From assembly GCA_036940085.1 (NCBI GenBank), contig JALLBK010000928.1, positions 1 to 10,191 of the forward strand: a stretch of 10,191 bases of DNA. The letters run 5' to 3'. The translations under genes were made by a program, and so were the position numbers. The notes under the pieces were generated by a model. It had not been told where the DNA came from and made no database searches. It saw only the letters and a list, made by a program, of their open reading frames with translations. Source of the stretch: Discostella pseudostelligera. Its lineage: Eukaryota > Bacillariophyta > Thalassiosirophyceae > Thalassiosirales > Thalassiosiraceae. Of this stretch, positions 1 through 7,316 are shown piece after piece; the stretch's first letter is position 1; the number at the start of each line of letters is the position of its first letter.

Positions 1-26
1 CGACAAGACGAAAGGAAAGAGCCCCA

Positions 27-2513
27 ATGAACCATTGGATGGACCACCAACAGCGGGACCAGTGGAATCGAGGAGTGCCTCCTCGTCATCACACGACCAC
101 GACGACGACGACCAACAATCATCATTGCCATCGGCAGCCTCATCGGCATAATCATCGCGAGGTAATCCATGGCCACATTGATCACTACCACCACTACCAC
201 TTCCACCCGCCCAGAAATAATAGCACCTCAAACATCATGAAGAAGGCAGTGAGTGTAACGAAAATGAATCATAGCAATAGCACCAAGCATCTCAAAATGC
301 GTCGGAGTCAACAACAATTATCATCGTTGCCGGCCAACCTGCAAGATCTTGACGATGTTGAACAATGCTGCCTTCCCAACAGCACCTCCACCTCGAGCTC
401 TAGTCTTGACTTGACGGTCTACGACGCAGATGATATCATTGCGACCTCCAATACTGCTTCATTTGACAAGAAGGATGACGATTACAAATCTACAGCTAGT
501 AATCAAAGACTGTCGGCGGAATTTCTATTATCAGATTTGAGCCCACTCAGTCGTCGAATAGTACGATTTGTCACACAGCCCATGACATCGTCAACGTCAT
601 TGTCCGATCGATGCACCTCCGAAGCCTTCACTATTGCTGCAGCGCGGATCGTACCGTCGTTATTTATTTTACTGGCCTTGCCATTGTGCATGTGGGATTC
701 ATACCCCGAAGAATGGAGCGCTTGGAATCTCTACCCGTTGATTCGACATGTTGAGATGGTATGGGCATCGTTGCTACACACTTCGGCATGGCCAATCGTG
801 CTTGGGACATTTATGATTGCGGCAATTATGCCATGGGGTGGATTGGGAGCATCGTCATCGTCCAAGTATCTCCCACCGATTAGTAAGGGTGGTAGTGTCG
901 CCTTTATCGACAAGGTTTCATCTGCATTATCGGCGCTGCTGTCCAACATTACACAATCGAATTGGAAAACATCGTTGGTCATATCCATCATCTTTTGCTC
1001 CCTGGTCATTGTGAACATGACCCTACAGATGGGATACCCCCATGCTATTTGGAATCCATTCATGTGGGGTTGGTACACTGTCTATCTCCCGGCCAACATT
1101 TCATCGGCACTTCAGGGAGCATGTCTCAACTTTGAGAAGGATAGTGCCAGTCGTCGACCATTGTGTTTGTCGGAACAGCAGTGGAAGGAACTTAGTAGTG
1201 GACAATTATCCTCGTACAATCCCGATGATGTGTTGACGGTTCAACGGGGTTTGAATTATCTTCAGAATTCGTCCGGTGGGCTTATTATCAATGCTTTGGC
1301 AAGGAATGTTGCCGATAATATTCCGGCGCTGAGACAAAATATGGAAGGTCTATTGCCCTTCTTTGCCGACATCAATAGCAAGAAGAAGCCACTCTCACTT
1401 GTCGTATTTGAGAATGATTCCAATGATGGCACGAGAAAAGTCTTCCAATCCTGGTCGGAGGAGGAGTCGAACCGCGAGGACGGTTCACGATATAACGTGG
1501 ACCTTATGAGCTGCGGGCCCAAGAATCCCAATTGCGAATTGGGCATTATGGACCGTTACGATAACATGAACTTGTTTACCAATCCCACCGCGTCGGGTGT
1601 TGGCAAGCTGGGAGAGTTCCGACAGATACTCCTGGAGTACATTTTGGACAAGGAAGAGTACAATGACTACAGTCACATGATTATCCTTGATGCCGATCTT
1701 GGTACCTCCCTCTCTCCATTGGGGCTGCTTCACACCTTGGGTCTCGAGAATAATATCGCTCAAGACCACGTCGTTGCCAGCTCCTCCTCTCAAGTATGGC
1801 CCGGTACCATGGGTACCATCATCCCACCCTATGATTTATCGGCCTTCCGACCCAAGGAGAGCAAATTCAACCAAAAAGTACGAGAGATGCATCAATCGTT
1901 TTGTGAATTAATGCCCGCTGGCGATCGATGGCGGAATATGTGTGAGGCATGCAGTCCTATGCAATTATTCATGATCCAATCGGCCAACGATGTTAGTACT
2001 CATCATGAACAACCCTATGAGGTTGTATCGGCCTTCAATGGTCTTACGTTATATCCCATGAACTTGATACGTCAACGTGGCAGTCAAGCTCGGTACGATG
2101 CCGGAGATGATGGACAACGATGTGAACATGTTGGGTTTCACCTCTCGCTACAAAGACCAATGTTTGTCAATCCCAAATGGAGTATGAATCTAAAGCCAAA
2201 CAAGCCAGGTGGACCGACGGGACTACGTGCCATCAAGACTTTGGTGTATGCCGTCTTTGGCCGGCCAAATGTCATGTTGTGCCTTATCATTGGCAACTTG
2301 GTCTTCTTCTATATCTTAGTGAGCGCATGTTGGATGATTGGCACATCCGTCAAACGGTTATTATTATTGTTAAGTCTTCCGTCGTCGACTTCTTCCATGA
2401 TGGAGAAGAGGCATTCCTTGGAGAATATGGCGACAAGTATCAAATTGATGGACCGTGAAAGAAGTAGTTGTTCCTTATATGAATTTTCAGGAATTGACAC
2501 TCGAGAGATGTGA
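27..2513 (+). CDS. Multi-pass membrane glycosyltransferase, GT-A type, resembling the CMT1/CAP59 (GT69) group
   Basis: Intronless 828-residue frame ending in TGA. The catalytic-looking half runs from about residue 415 to 735. It has a beta-strand followed by FENDSNDGT (461-469), a hydrophobic strand leading into an Asp-Ala-Asp motif (D555, D557) suited to metal and sugar-nucleotide binding, a YEVVSAFNGLTLYPM block near 664, and CEHVGFH from C699. This block order is what I know from CMT1/CAP59-like transferases. Hydrophobic helices lie at about 204-223, 254-270, 315-335 and 749-770, so the enzyme is probably a Golgi or ER multi-pass protein, unlike the single-anchor fungal members. The first 200 residues are low complexity: seven Thr at 23-29 and 13 His within 32-60. 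No in-frame stop separates the ATG at 27 from the window edge, so the 5' end could be incomplete; Met71 is an alternative start. Glycosyltransferase is fairly secure, the family assignment is tentative, and donor and acceptor sugars are unknown. Confidence 0.65.
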   Translation: MNHWMDHQQRDQWNRGVPPRHHTTTTTTTNNHHCHRQPHRHNHREVIHGHIDHYHHYHFHPPRNNSTSNIMKKAVSVTKMNHSNSTKHLKMRRSQQQLSSLPANLQDLDDVEQCCLPNSTSTSSSSLDLTVYDADDIIATSNTASFDKKDDDYKSTASNQRLSAEFLLSDLSPLSRRIVRFVTQPMTSSTSLSDRCTSEAFTIAAARIVPSLFILLALPLCMWDSYPEEWSAWNLYPLIRHVEMVWASLLHTSAWPIVLGTFMIAAIMPWGGLGASSSSKYLPPISKGGSVAFIDKVSSALSALLSNITQSNWKTSLVISIIFCSLVIVNMTLQMGYPHAIWNPFMWGWYTVYLPANISSALQGACLNFEKDSASRRPLCLSEQQWKELSSGQLSSYNPDDVLTVQRGLNYLQNSSGGLIINALARNVADNIPALRQNMEGLLPFFADINSKKKPLSLVVFENDSNDGTRKVFQSWSEEESNREDGSRYNVDLMSCGPKNPNCELGIMDRYDNMNLFTNPTASGVGKLGEFRQILLEYILDKEEYNDYSHMIILDADLGTSLSPLGLLHTLGLENNIAQDHVVASSSSQVWPGTMGTIIPPYDLSAFRPKESKFNQKVREMHQSFCELMPAGDRWRNMCEACSPMQLFMIQSANDVSTHHEQPYEVVSAFNGLTLYPMNLIRQRGSQARYDAGDDGQRCEHVGFHLSLQRPMFVNPKWSMNLKPNKPGGPTGLRAIKTLVYAVFGRPNVMLCLIIGNLVFFYILVSACWMIGTSVKRLLLLLSLPSSTSSMMEKRHSLENMATSIKLMDRERSSCSLYEFSGIDTREM

Positions 2514-2739
2514 AGGATGATATATGTTTATGTGTGTGTGCATGGGAACGAGACGCGAAGCCTCTTTATGTGTTGACCGTGTGATTAATATTCTTAATGA
2601 AACTCATTAATATCGACAACGACATCCATCAAATTAATGCATCATTTTCGATGGACGGCTGAGACAGATCCTCGGTCAACAGTATCTCGACATCGTTCGG
2701 ATTACACATTACAAAGGATGAGATGAAGGGCAATAATTC
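2514..2739. other. Convergent intergenic spacer with a short AT-rich hairpin
   Basis: These 226 bases separate the stop codons of two converging genes and must hold both 3' UTRs and polyadenylation sites. I see no AATAAA on either strand. The only structure is a perfect inverted repeat, TTAATGA (2594-2600) and TCATTAA (2604-2610) with a 3-base loop. It is flanked by two direct copies of ATTAATAT (2584-2591 and 2606-2613). A role in 3'-end formation is only a guess. Confidence 0.4.
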
Positions 2740-4209
2740 TTACAGGGTATCAAGGTAATTGGTAGACATTGGTCCTCTCCTGGGTTTCATATTCTCGACC
2801 AACGAACGCAAGTTGTTAGTCTCCATGTTGTAATTTTTCGGCGTATTTAGCATGTTCATTGACTCTTCCTCCAAGTCACCATTTTCCAATTCATCGTCGT
2901 AGTACTCGATATCACTCGCAGTTTGTTGCGATATGTAATCGATCGATTCCACCTCAGCTTCGGCGGACCAAGCTGCGGCAGCAACCAGTTGCTCCAATTC
3001 ATTAATACTCTGCTGCTGTTCTGAAATGTTGGCATATTCCTCAACTTCCTTGAATTGATTTTGAGCAGCTGCAGCAGCAACCAGTTGCTCCAATTCGTTG
3101 ATGCCCAGTGCAAGATCGGTTTCCGGCGGTTGCGACCACTGCTTTTCTATAGCTACAGAGTAATCCTTTTCCTCGCTATATTTTAGCTCGTTCTGAAATG
3201 GTTCTGAGATGGTTGGCATTGAGGTAGATTGTGGCTGCTCCTCGTGAGAGGCAATAGACGTCTCACTCTCCGTCGGCAATTGCTCCTCGGCAAACATATC
3301 CGTCGCTGTCGCTTGACCTTCTAAGACTGGTGGTCGAGTCTCTCCATCGGCGTTAGTTTTTACCACGGTATCGGTATTGTCATTCTTCTTGACTTTCGTC
3401 GCTGCTCCGCCCTTGGCTGCATTCTTAGCAGCCAATTGTGCCTTTTTCGCCGCCTTCTCTTTCTCCTCGATGAAAGATTCATAACTGTAGTAGCTGTACG
3501 CCAGTGGATAAGACACAGCAGTTACACACACTGCCGCTTCCAAATTGGACAAGCTAATGTTCGTCGATTGAATGGTCACTTCCAGCACACCATCCTCATT
3601 CTTCCCATCTGTTCCAATGGACGGTAAATATATTTTGTACCGTTTCTTTGTTAGGAACTCCACCCATCCCTTTTCTGGTTCATCCACCTTGAGCCAACTT
3701 GCCTGGGTGACATAATCCTCCGGTGATTTGTACGAGTACAATGCCTGCAATATAGCATCCTTGGGAGATAAGTTTGGATTATTCCCTTTCGAGGGTGGTT
3801 CAATCTCTACAGATGTTGTGGGTGCGCGTATCAACACCCCCAGTGCCTTACGCATGTCTCCGTCGAAGTATTCGAGCACTCGTATTAGATATTCGGTGTC
3901 GACGGTTAGTTCAATACGCGTTGTGGGTCCACTGGTGGCAGCAGATGCAGGAGATGAGGAAAAAAGGATAGGAGCGAGAGAGGATATGGCGGCGACTACT
4001 TTTGAAATGAACTCCTTCCTGTTGCTGACGAATAAAGGATCGTCGTCATCGGCGGCGACAGCGGCGGCGACATCTCCTTTGATATCGCAATTCAACTGCA
4101 GCTCGGTGAGACGGATGACTTTCTGTCTACAGAACGAAAATGCGATGGTGGCATCAATGCAGCAAACAATAGCGGCAACGACTGCCAACTTTGCTAGTCG
4201 GCGTCTCAT
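2740..4209 (-). CDS. Predicted thylakoid-lumen protein of unknown function with bipartite plastid presequence
   Basis: Intronless, 489 residues, stop TAA. Targeting reads in three steps. A basic n-region plus hydrophobic signal peptide covers residues 1-23 and ends ATIA|FSF, the Ala|Phe junction known from diatom plastid preproteins. A transit-peptide-like stretch follows to about 62. A second hydrophobic signal, NRKEF at 63-67 then a helix ending PASA|A at 87-91, looks like a lumen-targeting signal; it has Arg-Lys rather than a true twin Arg. The mature part (91-247) is compact and contains Trp and Tyr clusters such as SWLKVDEPEKGW (171-182). An Ala/Lys helix (248-275) then leads into a long acidic, Gln/Glu/Ser-rich tail. 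The tail carries INELEQLVAAAA twice, at 370-381 and 402-413. I do not recognise the domain. Location is inferred from the presequence; function is unknown. E2F-like elements lie upstream (4313-4376). Confidence 0.75.
   Translation of the reverse strand: MRRRLAKLAVVAAIVCCIDATIAFSFCRQKVIRLTELQLNCDIKGDVAAAVAADDDDPLFVSNRKEFISKVVAAISSLAPILFSSSPASAATSGPTTRIELTVDTEYLIRVLEYFDGDMRKALGVLIRAPTTSVEIEPPSKGNNPNLSPKDAILQALYSYKSPEDYVTQASWLKVDEPEKGWVEFLTKKRYKIYLPSIGTDGKNEDGVLEVTIQSTNISLSNLEAAVCVTAVSYPLAYSYYSYESFIEEKEKAAKKAQLAAKNAAKGGAATKVKKNDNTDTVVKTNADGETRPPVLEGQATATDMFAEEQLPTESETSIASHEEQPQSTSMPTISEPFQNELKYSEEKDYSVAIEKQWSQPPETDLALGINELEQLVAAAAAQNQFKEVEEYANISEQQQSINELEQLVAAAAWSAEAEVESIDYISQQTASDIEYYDDELENGDLEEESMNMLNTPKNYNMETNNLRSLVENMKPRRGPMSTNYLDTL
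2971..3102 (-). repeat. In-frame 36-bp repeat in the acidic tail of the lumen protein
   Basis: Two 36-bp copies, 2971-3006 and 3067-3102, differ at three positions and start 96 bp apart, exactly 32 codons. Both encode INELEQLVAAAA. The three differences are synonymous, so the peptide unit has been kept while the DNA drifted. Confidence 0.85.
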
Positions 4210-4694
4210 TGGTGCTTGGAGAGGCGGTCGCCCAGTACTCTACCACATGTCGTAGTAAGTGGCAAACATCATGGTCCATCACCTCCATCTTCTTCAGTGG
4301 CGAATCATTATGTCTCCCGCCAAAATCAAAGATCTTGTGTCTCAGTTTCGCGCCAAAACTCTGGTTTCCCGCCAAACATCATCTATCATCTCTCGTCCAC
4401 CGCACTCGAATTCATCCTTCAATCAAACAATGAAGTCGAAGAATTCCATGATTTTATCATATTCATGCTCGCTGTATCCCCATACATCAGATCAATGATC
4501 GTGTAGGCTGAGGCTCGTTTTCGGAACTGAATAATCCTTATGGTTCTTCCGACTTCGATGGGCGTAAATCAAAGTGAGATCGTTAATAGGTTACATTAAT
4601 ACCAAACATCCAAGTTGATTTATGTAGATTGTAATTCGATTCGATTTTGGACACAGAAGGAAGAACTTTCACGCCGTAAACGACTTCTCATTGT
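4210..4694. other. Intergenic region: promoter and 5' UTR of the lumen-protein gene, 3' flank of the membrane-protein gene
   Basis: These 485 bases lie between two tandem minus-strand genes. The part next to 4209 holds the E2F-like cluster listed separately. The motif CAAACATC recurs at about 4264, 4373 and 4604 (plus strand) with no known meaning. Short plus-strand frames here start inside the antisense of the lumen gene or in the promoter, and look non-coding. I find no tRNA or other RNA gene. Confidence 0.5.
4313..4376 (-). promoter_or_regulatory. Cluster of three E2F-like sites upstream of the lumen-protein gene
   Basis: On the plus strand: TCTCCCGCCAAAA (4313-4325), TTTCGCGCCAAAA (4346-4358) and TTTCCCGCCAAA (4365-4376). 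The last two match the E2F/DP consensus TTTSSCGC with the extended AAA flank. All three share one orientation and lie 104-167 bp upstream of the ATG at 4209. Binding by an E2F/DP-type factor is inferred from the consensus only. Confidence 0.55.
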
Positions 4695-5378
4695 TCACCT
4701 GAGACAGCATAGACTGCATGCAAATGTCATGGCACCGAGCCAAATGAATGCAAATCCACATGCAAAGGATCTGAAGATATGCTCCGTCAATTCACCACCA
4801 CATTCATCTGCATCATGTGCGCGTTGAATACCCATCGACTGCCAAACAACAAAGAATATCCCGACGATGATGTAGATGGCAACAATCGGATCGTAGCACA
4901 AAATATCTTTGACTCGACCCAACGATCGCGATCGCGTGTGTGTTTCGAGAGTATTGTCCATAACTTGTTGAATAATCGTTTTCTTTGTTGCATTATTTTT
5001 CGCACCGTCGGACTCCATCGTTGCCCCCACAAACGGAGCTGAATTGCCACCATCGTCAGTAGGTTGTTCATGTGTAATTTTCATGCTAATGTACGCTGCC
5101 GCGGCCATATTGATTGCACACAATATTGCATTTACATTGAGCCAAGTCGATGCCGAAGAACACCCTCCTATTCCCGAACCTATCCCGGCGAAGATGATGG
5201 GAGGTAGATTCAGTCCGATGGCCACAGACAAGTACAGGCAGAAGGGTGAGCGGCACAACCCCACCAGCTGGTCGGTGGCAAAGCCGCATGCCTTGCATGG
5301 AAAGATAAGGACGGCGCCGCATGCTTCACATGATCCCTTGAGAATCTTGCTTATCGATTCGCAGAGAATTGCCGCCAT
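4695..5378 (-). CDS. Small four-helix membrane protein with Cys-rich N-terminus, function unknown
   Basis: Intronless, 227 residues, stop TGA. The ATG sits in a good context (A at -3, G at +4). The N-terminal 47 residues contain CEACG (17-21) and CKACG (28-32), plus C42 and C47. Two CxxC pairs could bind zinc, or the cysteines next to the first helix could be palmitoylated. Hydrophobic helices are at about 46-66, 79-99, 164-182 and 205-225. A polar loop of about 60 residues lies between helices 2 and 3 and holds a basic stretch ending RVKDILCYDP (155-164). The C-terminus is CSLCCLR. With four helices, and no signal peptide ahead of the Cys pairs, both ends probably face the same side. I recall similar uncharacterised stramenopile proteins but cannot name a family. 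It lies in tandem with the genes on both sides. Confidence 0.7.
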   Translation of the reverse strand: MAAILCESISKILKGSCEACGAVLIFPCKACGFATDQLVGLCRSPFCLYLSVAIGLNLPPIIFAGIGSGIGGCSSASTWLNVNAILCAINMAAAAYISMKITHEQPTDDGGNSAPFVGATMESDGAKNNATKKTIIQQVMDNTLETHTRSRSLGRVKDILCYDPIVAIYIIVGIFFVVWQSMGIQRAHDADECGGELTEHIFRSFACGFAFIWLGAMTFACSLCCLR

Positions 5379-5462
5379 TGTGGTGGATTTAGATTTGACG
5401 AGGGTATTATTTACTAAGAGCTAAGAGTAGATACCTGTTTATTTGACGCTCGATGATGCAAT

Positions 5463-5501
5463 GAATTGAATTGAATTTGAATTGAATTGAATTGAATTGA
5501 A
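5463..5501. repeat. (GAATT)n microsatellite
   Basis: About eight GAATT units in a row, with one extra T after the third. It lies 85-123 bp upstream of the ATG at 5378, inside the likely promoter or 5' UTR, so length variation could affect that gene. Confidence 0.9.
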
Positions 5502-5582
5502 AGCTAGTGTTTTGTGGGCTTGGTGGGTTGAATGCAGAATGCAGCTTTCTTGTGTTGGCGATTCAACGGTCCAGTGGAATGC

Positions 5583-5636
5583 TTTCCCGCCACGAGTTTC
5601 CCGCTAAAAAATATTTCCCGCCACGAGTTTCCCGCC
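5583..5636 (-). promoter_or_regulatory. Duplicated 22-bp unit with four E2F-like sites
   Basis: A 22-bp unit occurs identically at 5583-5604 and 5614-5635. Each copy holds two TTTCCCGC cores joined by CACGA, giving sites at 5583, 5597, 5614 and 5628. Three read TTTCCCGCC and one TTTCCCGCT. They lie 205-258 bp upstream of the ATG at 5378, in the same orientation as the sites upstream of the neighbouring lumen-protein and PSMB4 genes. Confidence 0.55.
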
Positions 5637-6027
5637 TTTTCATCCCTACCCCCAGTAGAGGAGGGAGAGCGGCATTTGCGGCATCATACGATATCTGTTC
5701 TATCACCGCATCATCACCGGCTGAAAATTATCGTAGGGCCGAACGATGAATGATATAATGATCTAATGTATCAATAATGGAACAATTCAAGCATAAAATT
5801 TGTGCACGACAACACAGAAGTAAGTTGTTGGAGAGGGCCGAGGCTTCATGTGATCGACGATTGACGACGGCATCCTTCGTTCATTGTGATTCCATAGCAG
5901 CAGAGTAACCATTAGAAATCGATTGGGACAAACTGCAAACGGCACAAGCAACTCTGTGATAATTGTATTTTAATTCGTAGTATAAACTAGTGGGAGATCA
6001 TACGATGCAATGAAGTTTGATAATCAT

Positions 6028-6081
6028 CCCCGAACCCCGAACTTCCCCAGTAACTCTGACCCTACCCCCAGCCCCAACCCC
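6028..6081 (-). other. G-quadruplex-forming element in the PSMB4 3' flank
   Basis: Read on the minus (sense) strand, tracts GGGG (6081-6078), GGGG (6075-6072), GGGGG (6069-6065) and GGG (6062-6060) are separated by loops of exactly two bases: a canonical G3+N1-7 motif. Three more GGGG tracts follow at 6048-6045, 6038-6035 and 6031-6028. The element starts 109 bases after the TAA, so it is probably in the 3' UTR. Confidence 0.7.
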
Positions 6082-6189
6082 TCATTTCCGCCACCAACAC
6101 TAAGGAAGCCCGAATCCTCGTGCATCACAACATCCGCATCATCATCCCTATTCCCTCCACTCCTCTTGTTTCCGCATTTTTTCCATGTC

Positions 6190-7023
6190 TTACCACCCAC
6201 CATCCGTACCCATCCCCGCCTTCGTGCTAACATACCCCTTATAATCCCAAAACGTATCCAACTCATACGGTTCACTCACGAGCACTCCACCCTCCTTCGT
6301 AACCTTGGCAATCTGCACTCGATTCAACGCTCTACAATCCCGATAGAACAATATACGCAAACAATCCTCAAGCAATGCCCGTGCCTCACCCTCCTCCATA
6401 TCCGGACGATACTTTTCCCTCATGAGCGGAAGGGCAATATATCCCCCAAAGCCGGTAGCTAACATGTCATCTTCATAGGCCGTACCAATCTTATCGACGG
6501 TGCCCAAGAAGGGAGTATCGCTCGTACTACCATCGGGATTTTGTTGAAATCCCGCCACAATGACATCATTCCATAATGGATTCATTTTATTACGACGTTG
6601 ATACATGACTGCACGGAGGTAGCTCCATACTTCTTTAGCGCATTCTTCATTGGTATTATCTTCTTCGTAGAGACTGTCGGCAGTACAACGGTCCTCGAGG
6701 GCATTGGCAATGAGTAAGTCGGAGATGGATTGCAAGTCGGAATATTCGCCAGAGGCGCCAATGAGAGTTCGGGAGTTGATGGGTAAAAGACGTCGGGCGT
6801 TTTTGTATTTGGCCAATGAGCCGTACGAGACGAGAGTGTCAGCGGCGAGCATGACACCATTGCGGTATTTGATTCCGAGGACGGAGGTGCCGGTGGTGAT
6901 GGGGCGGGTGGTGACTTGATTGCCTGCTGCGTTGGCGGCGGCAACGATGCCAGTGCCTGTGGCCGAGAAGGAGGAGGCGGAGACGCGGGAGGAGGAGCCG
7001 CCAGATTGAAGGGAGAGGGACAT
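6190..7023 (-). CDS. PSMB4: 20S proteasome subunit beta type-4 (beta-7, yeast Pre4 equivalent)
   Basis: 277 residues in one exon, stop TAA, close to the usual 230-280 for this subunit. This is the beta-7 position of the 20S core, structural rather than catalytic. Matches to the family: the propeptide-mature junction GNQVT|TRPITTGTSVLG (from about 39), MLAADTLVSYGSLAKYKN (58-75), LIGASGEYSD (87-96), MYQRRNKMNPLWNDVIVAGF (140-159), LATGFGGYIALPL (188-200), and RILFYRDCRALNRVQIA (223-239). The helix between 105 and 131 is longer and more acidic than I recall in animal PSMB4. I chose ATG 7023 because the frame upstream is open only from a TTG at 7146 and has no other ATG. The 5' leader is rich in CCN/GGN repeats. 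An E2F-like site and a G-box lie 113-138 bp upstream. The TAA lies inside a donor-like G|GTAAGA. Confidence 0.95.
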   Translation of the reverse strand: MSLSLQSGGSSSRVSASSFSATGTGIVAAANAAGNQVTTRPITTGTSVLGIKYRNGVMLAADTLVSYGSLAKYKNARRLLPINSRTLIGASGEYSDLQSISDLLIANALEDRCTADSLYEEDNTNEECAKEVWSYLRAVMYQRRNKMNPLWNDVIVAGFQQNPDGSTSDTPFLGTVDKIGTAYEDDMLATGFGGYIALPLMREKYRPDMEEGEARALLEDCLRILFYRDCRALNRVQIAKVTKEGGVLVSEPYELDTFWDYKGYVSTKAGMGTDGGW

Positions 7024-7135
7024 GATTAGTAGCGTTGATAGTAAAAGGAATGGAATGGTGGAAGATAGTATTATGGGGTGAGCAGTTCGTCGTAGTGGTG
7101 GAGGTGGGCGGGCGGCGGCGGCGGAATGAGGCGAT

Positions 7136-7161
7136 TTTCCCGCCAAATAAATGCCACGTGG
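7136..7161 (-). promoter_or_regulatory. PSMB4 promoter elements: E2F-like site plus G-box
   Basis: TTTCCCGCCAAA (7136-7147, plus strand) has the same core and orientation as the sites upstream of the next two genes. Seven bases further is the palindrome CCACGTGG (7154-7161) with a CACGTG G-box, a typical bZIP or bHLH target. They lie 113-138 bp upstream of the PSMB4 ATG, in the 293-bp spacer after the protease stop codon. Confidence 0.5.
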
Positions 7162-7316
7162 AAGATAATATTATTCTCACCAAATAATAATTGTCACGGA
7201 AACAGATGGGGCGATGGCGAGGGGCGAGGTAAACCATTACAGAGCAAATGATGATTTGATCGTTTACATATTGCCATTTGCAATCTCCGTTATTCTAGTG
7301 GTTGATTCTATGTGTC

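Larger units (their letters stand above)
5379..6189. other. 811-bp intergenic region: promoter of the membrane-protein gene and 3' flank of PSMB4
   Basis: From 5379 the region holds the upstream DNA of the gene starting at 5378, with a GAATT microsatellite and a duplicated E2F-like unit, both listed separately. From 6189 downwards it holds the PSMB4 3' flank with the G-rich element. Between 5640 and 6000 I see nothing beyond ordinary AT-rich spacer. Plus-strand frames at 5507-5753 and 6010-6462 look non-coding: they are Pro/Ser-rich readings of pyrimidine-rich sequence or antisense of PSMB4. Confidence 0.5.

Noticed and set aside
731..1078. Minus-strand 115-codon frame inside the glycosyltransferase gene
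   Set aside because: Antisense shadow of a clearly coding region; no domain and no promoter-like sequence.
4191..4506. Three overlapping plus-strand frames of 79-96 codons
   Set aside because: They lie in different frames over the promoter of the lumen-protein gene, contain the E2F-like sites, and show no protein-like composition.
6010..6462. Plus-strand 150-codon frame, Pro/Ser-rich
   Set aside because: It runs through the pyrimidine-rich PSMB4 3' flank and then antisense through the PSMB4 coding region. Composition explains the open frame and there is no recognisable domain.
7024..7146. N-terminal extension of PSMB4 with a hydrophobic stretch
   Set aside because: The extended frame starts only at TTG and has no ATG before 7023. 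Proteasome subunits have no signal peptide, and the 277-residue form fits the family length.
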